Origin: Bacillota bacterium
GTDB lineage: Bacteria > Bacillota > Clostridia > Lachnospirales > Lachnospiraceae
Reading direction: 5' to 3'
DNA length: 28,370 nucleotides
Assembly (NCBI GenBank): GCA_023421505.1
Contig: JAEZTJ010000030.1
Coordinates: 1 to 28,370 of the forward strand
Below are positions 8,666 to 14,547 of the stretch, piece by piece. The position numbers were made by a program, and so were the translations under genes. The notes beneath the pieces were generated by a model, which had not been told where the DNA came from, ran no database searches, and worked only from the letters and a program-made list of their open reading frames with translations. Within the stretch, counting starts at the first letter, position 1; each line of letters opens with the position of its first letter.

Positions 8666-9715
8666 TTATGCTTCCAGCTTCTTTTGATAACTGAATTGTA
8701 TGATTGTGACTATGAATACCAATACAAACAATACCATCGCTACCGCACTTGAATAACCCAGATTCCAGTAATTGAAAGCATTCTGATATATATAGTAAAC
8801 CAGCACGGAAGCCGAAGTACTAAGCTTGCCGTCTCCGCCGCCTGCCAGCATGACAACGATGTCATATACCTTAAAGCAATTTATCGTTAGCATAACCACT
8901 ACGAAAAAGGTGGTTTGACGAAGCTGGGGCCATGTTATGTACCGGAATTTCTGTATCGTATTGGCACCATCCAGGCCTCCGGCTTCATATAATTCCGCAG
9001 AAATACCCTGAAGTCCCGCCAAATAAATAACCATATAGTACCCCATATATTTCCATGCACTGAACAGAATTAATATAAAAAGAACCAGATGACCACTAAA
9101 CCATTTTGGAAGATTATCCTGTGCCACTCCAATAATATTTAATAACAAATAGTTAATCGGTCCCTTGGACGGATGGAAAAGCATGCTCCATACCGCAGTA
9201 ATAGATACTAAAGAAGCTACATAGGGAAAGAAGGCTACTGTTCTGAAAAACCCTCTTGCCTTTACTTTCTGATTAAGTATAATGGCCAGCAGAAGTGCTA
9301 TTACCATTGTCAGGGGAACGGTTCCGACCACATAGATTATCGTATTCTTTAATGCATTAATAAAAAATGTGTCCGTACATAATTTAACAAAATTATCCAA
9401 TCCGATAAATTTAAGCTTATTGCTTCCGTCCCACTTCATAAAAGCAAGAGCAAAAGCAAACATGATAGGAATAAGAGTAAATATGGCAAATCCTATGAAA
9501 TTTGGTGCGATAAACGAGTAAGCAATTAAATTTCTTTTTGTTTCCTTGCTTATCCTTCTGTTATTTCTGATTGTTGTTACTTTACTCTGTATTCTTTCCC
9601 GTTCGGCTATAAGTTTCTGCTTTTTCTTCAAATCCGTTTCCGCATTGATCTGCCGAATTAATTCAGTGGACTCGGCCTCCAGACCTTTTACCCGAGCTGC
9701 TTTTTTCTCGTTCAT
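8666..9715 (-). CDS. Carbohydrate ABC transporter permease, MalF/YesP type, with N-terminal extension
   Basis: The second membrane subunit of the sugar importer. Six transmembrane helices begin near residue 63 (RNLIAYSFIAPNFIGFAIFT), and the EAA loop is present (ELYEAGGLDGANTIQKFRYI, then TWPQL). Residues 1-60 are an unusual, highly charged, probably coiled-coil extension (EAESTELIRQINAETDLKK and following) that most YesP homologues lack. Start at 9715: an in-frame TAA lies 9 bases upstream and no later Met is plausible. Yet the best Shine-Dalgarno sequence (GGAAAGGAG, 9747-9755 on the opposite strand) is 31 bases away, with a small hairpin (9729-9742) between. The gene lies between the binding-protein gene and the MalG-type permease. 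Confidence 0.92.
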   Translation of the reverse strand: MNEKKAARVKGLEAESTELIRQINAETDLKKKQKLIAERERIQSKVTTIRNNRRISKETKRNLIAYSFIAPNFIGFAIFTLIPIMFAFALAFMKWDGSNKLKFIGLDNFVKLCTDTFFINALKNTIIYVVGTVPLTMVIALLLAIILNQKVKARGFFRTVAFFPYVASLVSITAVWSMLFHPSKGPINYLLLNIIGVAQDNLPKWFSGHLVLFILILFSAWKYMGYYMVIYLAGLQGISAELYEAGGLDGANTIQKFRYITWPQLRQTTFFVVVMLTINCFKVYDIVVMLAGGGDGKLSTSASVLVYYIYQNAFNYWNLGYSSAVAMVLFVLVFIVTIIQFSYQKKLEA

Positions 9716-9781
9716 TCTGATTTACGAAAGCCTAAAGAGGCTCTTACTCCTTTCCTCAATTCCTATTTCAGCGGCTGCTTC

Positions 9782-9817
9782 AATAATTCGGGGCTGATTA
9801 GCCAGCCCCGAATTATT
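9782..9817 (-). promoter_or_regulatory. Perfect 15-bp intercistronic hairpin after the binding-protein gene
   Basis: Arms 9782-9796 and 9803-9817 (AATAATTCGGGGCTG) are perfectly complementary around a 6-base loop. The hairpin starts 14 bp past the solute-binding-protein stop. On the transcribed - strand no T-run follows, so it is more likely a 3' mRNA stabiliser or partial attenuator than a full terminator. Such hairpins keep binding-protein mRNA in excess over permease mRNA, as in malE-malF. A T-run does follow on the + strand. Confidence 0.75.
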
Positions 9818-9830
9818 TTTTCTGTGACGA

Positions 9831-11180
9831 TTATTTAATAATCTTTCCAACTTCTTCGTTCATTGCCGCGATACCTTCATCAATAGTCTTTTCACGATTC
9901 ATAATTGATTTATGGTAGGTATCCAGAATATTATTAATTTCAGCTACATTTTCTGCATAAGGAACCTCCAGATACAGATTTGACACCTTCAGAGCTTCTT
10001 TACTGTTTTCATCTGTCGGGAAGCCGTCTAATCCTGCAATTATGCTGGAAATCTGGTCATTCATAAGCGCCGGGAAATTACCGGTCTTGGCCATAACCTC
10101 CGCACCTTCCTCACCGGACACCCATTTGATAAAATCAAATGCAGCTTCCTTATTCTTTGATACGCTTGTTACGGAAAGGCCTGTAATTGTGCCAAGAGTA
10201 GAACCAGCCTCTACGCCGTCCGCATGAGGATATTTAACCATACCCCAGTTTCCGCATAGTGAGGAATCATATTCTCCGCTCTTTATATTAGCCATCAAGG
10301 TTGAGATAAACCATGAGCCCATATTCATCATGGCAACATCTCCGCCTGAAAAAGCTGCGGAATAATGAAGTCCTTCTGCACTTAAGTCCGCATAATTTCT
10401 ACAAACCTTATCGTCCTCCTCTTTTAATACCAATTCATAATAGGGTTTAAAGAAATCATAATTTCCATCCAGAATTGTATGCTGTCCATCCAGTACACCA
10501 AACAACTGCACAGCACTTCTCCAGGTATGATAATGCGTGCCGTAAACCTGGGAGCCGTAGGTCGTATCGGTGAGCTTTCTCGCTAATGCATCGTATTCGT
10601 TAAAGGTCATATCATTGGTTGGATAATCAACTCCTTTCCTGTCAAAGATATCTTTATTGTAATAGACTACCCAAAAATCATTTCTAAAAGGAAGCTCATA
10701 CAGGCTTCCATCCACCTTTACCTGGTCAACACCACCGTACTTGCTTAAATCAGTGCCTGCATTTGATATATAGCTGTCAAGTGGCTCTAATGTATTCTTG
10801 GAAACTAAAACAGCGTATCCCGGCACATCCTTAATGGTTACCACATCAAAATCAGAGCCGCTGCCGGAAAGCTCAGTTGCAAGCACCGTCATATAATCCG
10901 AGGAACCCAGGTCTGTTAATTCAATTGTCACATTTGGATTGGCCGATTCATATGCATCCTTTAAAGCTGTCCAATATGGTGTAATATCCTGATCCCAAAT
11001 CGCCCATTTTAATGTTACAGGCTCGCTTTCGGAAGCCGGAGCCTCGGTCGCTTTTTCTGCTGCCGGTGTTACCGTAGCTTTATCAGACTGTGTACTTTCA
11101 CTTTCTTTCTTTCCGCAGCCTGTAAACAATGCGGCAAGCATGCTCACAGTAAGCAGAACACTTAGTAGCTTTCTTCTCAT
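9831..11180 (-). CDS. Extracellular sugar-binding lipoprotein, ABC transporter family 1
   Basis: Captures an oligosaccharide outside the cell and delivers it to the two permeases. The N-terminus is a lipoprotein signal (MRRKLLSVLLTVSML, lipobox FTGC, lipidated Cys22) followed by a low-complexity Ser/Glu/Ala/Thr linker (about 25-52). The mature domain is SBP_bac_1-like: LKWAIWDQDITPYW, DFDVVTIKDV, ELPFRNDFWVVYYNKDIF, GGDVAMMNMGSWF and EAAFDFIKWVSGEEGAEVMA. The 449-residue length is normal. The start at 11180 has GGGAGG 8 bases upstream. It is the first gene of the operon, preceded by a promoter with direct-repeat operator candidates. Specificity is inferred from the co-transcribed GH88 to be unsaturated uronate oligosaccharides. 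Confidence 0.93.
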   Translation of the reverse strand: MRRKLLSVLLTVSMLAALFTGCGKKESESTQSDKATVTPAAEKATEAPASESEPVTLKWAIWDQDITPYWTALKDAYESANPNVTIELTDLGSSDYMTVLATELSGSGSDFDVVTIKDVPGYAVLVSKNTLEPLDSYISNAGTDLSKYGGVDQVKVDGSLYELPFRNDFWVVYYNKDIFDRKGVDYPTNDMTFNEYDALARKLTDTTYGSQVYGTHYHTWRSAVQLFGVLDGQHTILDGNYDFFKPYYELVLKEEDDKVCRNYADLSAEGLHYSAAFSGGDVAMMNMGSWFISTLMANIKSGEYDSSLCGNWGMVKYPHADGVEAGSTLGTITGLSVTSVSKNKEAAFDFIKWVSGEEGAEVMAKTGNFPALMNDQISSIIAGLDGFPTDENSKEALKVSNLYLEVPYAENVAEINNILDTYHKSIMNREKTIDEGIAAMNEEVGKIIK

Positions 11181-11249
11181 AAATTAATCCTCCCTTGTTT
11201 ATTATTGTAGAAGAAACTATGTATAACTCTACCGAGCTATCATTTCTTT

Positions 11250-11312
11250 AGTATAAACAAAATCATTCAGTTTTTGAATGAATTATATCTCTATTTCATT
11301 CAATATTCATTC
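11250..11312 (-). promoter_or_regulatory. Promoter and candidate activator sites of the sugar-uptake operon
   Basis: On the - strand a -10 TATACT (11250-11255) and a -35-like TTCAAA (11273-11278) are 17 bp apart. Four copies of TGAATGA or its complement surround the -35: 11263-11269, 11275-11281 (inverted), 11296-11302 and 11307-11312 (one base shorter). The last two are direct repeats 11 bp apart, about one helical turn, as expected for an AraC-type activator such as the YesN-like regulator nearby. The operator assignment is inference. Confidence 0.5.
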
Positions 11313-11469
11313 TTTTCATAACAGGAACCTGTATTTTTTTTGAATAAAATGTACAATATTAAATTTTTGTAATATAAAATACTTATTGAAAGATGCAATA
11401 GGATAAATGAATATATATGCAATTATTCGTTATATAAAATATTATCCGATTAACTCCGGGTCAAATTTG

Positions 11470-11534
11470 TATTGCAACTTATATAGAAAGGTTGTAATAT
11501 AATAGCTGCAACTGTATTGCAGCTCGTCAATACA
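11470..11534 (+). promoter_or_regulatory. Overlapping dyads in the argH upstream region
   Basis: Three inverted repeats are packed together: 11470-11478/11491-11499 (TATTGCAAC, one G-U pair), 11504-11509/11519-11524 (AGCTGC) and 11513-11519/11528-11534 (TGTATTG). The last two share bases and cannot form together. A TATAAT at 11498-11503 could be a second promoter. The rest of 11313-11469 is AT-rich with a short ACAGG-AA-CCTGT dyad near 11330 and no gene. Confidence 0.35.
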
Positions 11535-11540
11535 ACAGAA

Positions 11541-11575
11541 ATTTTTATACAAGAAATGTATAAAAATACTATAAT
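11541..11575 (+). promoter_or_regulatory. Probable argH promoter with an ArgR-like operator
   Basis: TATAAT at 11570-11575 has an 18-bp-spaced weak -35 (TATACA, 11546-11551). A perfect 11-bp inverted repeat (ATTTTTATACA, 11541-11551 and 11557-11567) covers the -35 and spacer. TGTATAAAAATACT (11557-11570) resembles the palindromic ARG box (TGAATAAAAATTCA type), which fits arginine repression of argH. The operator assignment is inference. Confidence 0.45.
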
Positions 11576-11613
11576 AGAGTATTTTGTTACTGATAAGATA
11601 TTTACAATACCGA

Positions 11614-11639
11614 TGCCGCATAAGGCGGCAGAATGGAGG
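11614..11639 (+). promoter_or_regulatory. Leader hairpin and ribosome site of argH
   Basis: TGCCGC (11614-11619) pairs with GCGGCA (11625-11630) around a 5-base loop, followed directly by the ribosome site TGGAGG (11634-11639). The block ATGCCGCATAAG (11613-11624) recurs on the - strand before the response regulator at 23.55 kb, so it is part of a shared leader type. The ATG at 11633 lies inside the ribosome site and is not taken as the start. Confidence 0.6.
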
Positions 11640-11644
11640 CACGA

Positions 11645-13018
11645 ATGAAGCTTTGGGGCGGACGCTTTACCAAAGAGACAAATCAGCTGGTTCATAATTT
11701 TAACGCATCAATTTCCTTTGACCAGAAATTCTTCAAACAGGACATAGAGGGCAGTATCGCTCATGTTACGATGCTTGCAAAGCAGGGAATCATATCAGCG
11801 GAGGATAAAGACCTGATCATTGGCGGTCTATCCGGTATCCTGAAGGATATTCTTAATGGCACCCTTGAAATTGACGGGGAGCACGAGGATATCCACAGCT
11901 TTGTGGAAGCACACTTGATTGAGCGAATCGGAGACGCAGGCAAGAGGCTTCATACCGGAAGAAGCCGCAATGACCAGGTGGCGCTTGATATGAAGCTCTA
12001 TACCCGTGATGAGATTGCCGGGATTGATGAATTAATCAGGGACTTATTGCTATCCATACACATAGTCATGAAGGAAAATACGGGCACCTTCCTGCCTGGC
12101 TTCACTCATCTTCAAAAGGCCCAGCCTGTTACCCTGGCTCATCATTTCGGTGCATATTTTGAAATGTTTAAGCGTGACCGATCAAGACTTTCGGATATTA
12201 CGAAACGTCTAAACCTATCTCCCATCGGCTCCGGTGCCTTAGCAGGCACGACCTATCCACTTGACCGTGAATATACTGCTGAGCTGCTGGGCTTTGACGG
12301 ACCTACCCTGAACAGTATGGACAGTGTATCCGACAGGGATTATTTAATTGAACTGTTAAGCGCTCTCGCAACTATCATGATGCATTTAAGCCGCTTTAGT
12401 GAAGAAATTATTATCTGGAACAGCAATGAGTATCGGTTTGTTGAAATTGATGATGCATATTCAACAGGTTCCAGTATCATGCCGCAGAAGAAGAACCCGG
12501 ATATCGCCGAGCTTGTACGCGGCAAGACAGGCCGGGTATACGGCGCTCTGATCTCCCTGCTTACCGTCATGAAGGGTCTTCCGCTCGCTTATAACAAGGA
12601 TATGCAGGAGGACAAGGAACTGACCTTTGATGCCATTGATACTGTAAAGGGCTGTCTTGTATTGTTTAACGGGATGATTTCTACTATGAAGTTCAACAAA
12701 TTTAATATGGAGGAAAGTGCTAAGAACGGCTTTACTAATGCTACAGACGCAGCAGATTACCTGGTGAATAAGGGGGTTCCCTTCCGCGATGCTCATGGAA
12801 TCATTGGCCAATTGGTGCTCTACTGTATCGAAAAGGAGAAAGCGATTGAAGACCTAAGCCTCTTTGAATTCAAACAAATCAGTTCTGTGTTTGAACAAGA
12901 CATATATGAAGCGGTCAGTCTAGAGACCTGCGTAAATAAGAGAAATACCATAGGTGCTCCCGGTCAAGAGGCTATGGCCAAGATCATCAAATTAAATGAA
13001 GCCTATTTAAAAGGTTAA
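11645..13018 (+). CDS. argH: Argininosuccinate lyase
   Basis: Cleaves argininosuccinate to arginine and fumarate, the last step of arginine synthesis; a cytoplasmic homotetramer of the fumarase/aspartase superfamily. At 457 residues it is of standard length and opens with the canonical MKLWGGRF. Motifs: HTGRSRNDQVALD, FTHLQKAQPVTLAHH, the superfamily signature GSSIMPQKKNPDIAE (mobile loop with the catalytic serine), and DKELTFDAIDTVKGC. The C-terminal part includes NGFTNATDAADYLV and the lyase C-domain with KRNTIGAPG. The start at 11645 lies 5 bases after GGAGG; an in-frame ATG at 11633 overlaps the ribosome site. No argG or other arginine gene is adjacent, so it is a single-gene unit divergent from the sugar operon. 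Confidence 0.98.
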   Translation: MKLWGGRFTKETNQLVHNFNASISFDQKFFKQDIEGSIAHVTMLAKQGIISAEDKDLIIGGLSGILKDILNGTLEIDGEHEDIHSFVEAHLIERIGDAGKRLHTGRSRNDQVALDMKLYTRDEIAGIDELIRDLLLSIHIVMKENTGTFLPGFTHLQKAQPVTLAHHFGAYFEMFKRDRSRLSDITKRLNLSPIGSGALAGTTYPLDREYTAELLGFDGPTLNSMDSVSDRDYLIELLSALATIMMHLSRFSEEIIIWNSNEYRFVEIDDAYSTGSSIMPQKKNPDIAELVRGKTGRVYGALISLLTVMKGLPLAYNKDMQEDKELTFDAIDTVKGCLVLFNGMISTMKFNKFNMEESAKNGFTNATDAADYLVNKGVPFRDAHGIIGQLVLYCIEKEKAIEDLSLFEFKQISSVFEQDIYEAVSLETCVNKRNTIGAPGQEAMAKIIKLNEAYLKG

Positions 13019-13055
13019 AGTTAAGTAGTTATTTTCCTATATGCAATTCACAAAC

Positions 13056-13094
13056 AAGCCTATATTCAAAACTAATTATATTGAATATAGGCTT
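13056..13094. terminator. Terminator-like hairpin after argH
   Basis: A perfect 14-bp stem, AAGCCTATATTCAA (13056-13069) with its complement at 13081-13094, around an 11-base loop. It lies 37 bp past the argH stop and before the convergent methyltransferase. The following sequence (AATTATTATAT) is only moderately T-rich, so termination may be incomplete. Confidence 0.65.
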
Positions 13095-13175
13095 AATTAT
13101 TATATCTTCACAAGCTCCATAATTCACTACTTATATAATTAGAATTCATATAACAAATCTTTCAGGTAATTGTGC

Positions 13176-13802
13176 TTATACTTTTTGACATTTTATCATT
13201 ATAAATTTAAACGGAGGTTTACTTTCATTATTCTTATGTGGTTCAATAATTTCAAAAAATTCTATTAGTCCATACTTTCCAAATTCTTGTCTTATAGAGT
13301 CAGAATCATAAAAAAACATTTTTACCCCATCCATTATCTCGAAGTAATCTTTATCTAATTGCTTACCTTTTCCAAACATTGGAGCCTCTTTTGAAATAGT
13401 AGTAAAAATCATATACCCGTTTGGTTTTAACTGATTATAACAGTCTATAATAAACTTATCTCTCTCCCGGTTATTCAATAAGTGAATAAGGGCATAACAA
13501 AAGATACCGTCATAAAGCTTATCATCAAAAGGCATATCATTTACTGAACCATGAAAAATGCTAATATTAAGTCCATTTTGTCTAGCTAAATTAATTGCAG
13601 TTTTTGAAATTTCAATACCTGTTACGTTTATTCCGTTGTCAATAAAAACCTTTGCGTTTCTCCCATACCCAATACCAGGTATCAATATATCCTTAACATT
13701 CTTTTCAACAAAAAAATCCTTCGTCATTATAGCTGAGTCTGAAGGTTCAAATCCCCACATCATTTGATTTTCTATAAAACTTGATTCCCAGAATTCTGTC
13801 AT
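13176..13802 (-). CDS. Class I SAM-dependent methyltransferase
   Basis: A cytoplasmic enzyme of 208 residues with a Rossmann-type SAM-binding fold. Motif I is DILIPGIGYGRNAKVF (about residues 38-53), followed by the acidic end of beta-2 in VTGIEISKTAI, then SVNDMPF (motif II region), DGIFCYALIHLL and the post-motif LKPNGYMIFTTIS. The N-terminus (FWESSF, MWGFEPSDSA) resembles small TehB- or thiopurine-type methyltransferases, but the substrate cannot be told. The ribosome site AAAGGAG lies 7 bases before the start. It stands alone, convergent with argH and divergent from the hydrogenase operon. It looks more AT-rich than argH, which could reflect transfer. Confidence 0.85.
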   Translation of the reverse strand: MTEFWESSFIENQMMWGFEPSDSAIMTKDFFVEKNVKDILIPGIGYGRNAKVFIDNGINVTGIEISKTAINLARQNGLNISIFHGSVNDMPFDDKLYDGIFCYALIHLLNNRERDKFIIDCYNQLKPNGYMIFTTISKEAPMFGKGKQLDKDYFEIMDGVKMFFYDSDSIRQEFGKYGLIEFFEIIEPHKNNESKPPFKFIMIKCQKV

Positions 13803-13998
13803 ACGTCTATCTCCTTTCTGTTTTTATTAACTCTGTATTTTTTAATTCTATATATCTATTATCGCTTTAAGGAAGCTTCCTAATTACCGATAATGATAAT
13901 TTATCCAGTTTCATTTATCATAGGTATTTGCTATATTATTATAAATGTATAAACACTTCCTTGCACTATAAATTATATTCTAAATCTTCATTTAAACA
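13803..13998. other. Intergenic region with palindrome and Fur-like motif, no gene seen
   Basis: AT-rich spacer between divergent genes. It holds a perfect 10-bp palindrome GGAAGCTTCC (13871-13880) and GATAATGATAAT (13889-13900), which matches the first two hexamers of a Fur-type box; the third hexamer is degenerate (TTTATC). No convincing small reading frame or RNA gene was found. The methyltransferase promoter must lie here but is not obvious. Confidence 0.35.
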
Positions 13999-14027
13999 TT
14001 GACACATTTTTAACAATATATTATACT
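13999..14027 (+). promoter_or_regulatory. Strong vegetative promoter of the hydrogenase operon
   Basis: A consensus -35 TTGACA (13999-14004), a 17-bp spacer and -10 TATACT (14022-14027). The predicted start of transcription falls just upstream of, or inside, the Rex operator that follows, so bound Rex would block initiation or early elongation. Confidence 0.85.
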
Positions 14028-14032
14028 TAACT

Positions 14033-14050
14033 TTGTTAAGTTGTTAACAA
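14033..14050 (+). promoter_or_regulatory. Rex redox operator
   Basis: TTGTTAA-GTTG-TTAACAA matches the clostridial Rex consensus TTGTTAA-N4-TTAACAA exactly in both half-sites. Rex leaves such sites when the NADH/NAD+ ratio rises. A further half-site TTAACAA lies at 14010-14016 inside the promoter spacer. The placement right after the -10 predicts repression of the three genes downstream when NAD+ is plentiful. Confidence 0.85.
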
Positions 14051-14102
14051 TCCATGTACTCTGGAACTCAAATTTAATGATAAGTGTAGAGGTGCATTAA
14101 TT

Positions 14103-14348
14103 ATGAATGTTTACATCTGTGTTGGCAGCTCCTGCCATCTAAAAGGCTCCTTCGACATAATACAGTTAATGAAGGAGGCTATTGCCAGACATAAACTTGA
14201 GGAAACCATCAATCTGTCTGCAGCTTTATGTCTTGGACATTGTACAGATGGTGTTTCCGTGAAAATTGATGAAGATATCATTTGTGGAATATCAAAGGAA
14301 AACTTCCCTTCCTTTTTTCAAAATAGTATTCTTGCAAAATTAAAATAA
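14103..14348 (+). CDS. Thioredoxin-like [2Fe-2S] ferredoxin domain protein (NuoE/HydC-like)
   Basis: A small cytoplasmic electron-transfer protein of 81 residues. Four cysteines in the NuoE-like arrangement bind one [2Fe-2S] cluster: Cys6 and Cys11 in CVGSSC, Cys43 and Cys47 in CLGHC. The domain is normally the C-terminal half of NuoE/HydC subunits; here it stands alone, as in the Thermotoga TM1420 family encoded next to sensory hydrogenases. The start has GAGGTG about 8 bases upstream. It is the first gene of the Rex-controlled operon, 199 bp ahead of the hydrogenase, and could pass electrons to or from it. That partnership is inferred from context. Confidence 0.88.
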   Translation: MNVYICVGSSCHLKGSFDIIQLMKEAIARHKLEETINLSAALCLGHCTDGVSVKIDEDIICGISKENFPSFFQNSILAKLK

Positions 14349-14399
14349 TATGCTTTCAATAATCCATTAAAATAGTCAGCGTAGTTAATCAAAAAACAT

Positions 14400-14511
14400 G
14401 CAAGCCTTTAGACACAGGCTTAAAAAACTTGCTTAGAAACAGAGGTGAGAGGGAGAAATTTCTTAAATCTTTTATTCCACAAGCTTGTGTCTGCGATCAC
14501 ACACAAGCTTG
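14400..14511 (+). promoter_or_regulatory. Structured intercistronic leader ahead of the hydrogenase gene
   Basis: Nested arms 14400-14404/14428-14432 (GCAAG) enclose 14402-14407/14416-14421 (AAGCCT); the two share bases, so they are alternatives. A perfect 11-bp hairpin CAAGCTTGTGT (14480-14490) pairs with 14501-14511 around a 10-base loop. No T-run follows either one, so they are not terminators. RNA processing or translational control of the hydrogenase is possible. Confidence 0.5.
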
Positions 14512-14547
14512 AGATGCACAAAAAGCAGCACAGAAATGGGGAAAACT

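Noticed and set aside
9782..9817. Full Rho-independent terminator of the sugar operon
   Set aside because: On the transcribed - strand no T-run follows the stem, and the permease genes downstream need the same transcript.
11313..11632. Possible T-box or arginine riboswitch ahead of argH
   Set aside because: No GGTGGNACCGCG-type T-box sequence and no terminator-antiterminator pair; short dyads explain the visible structure.
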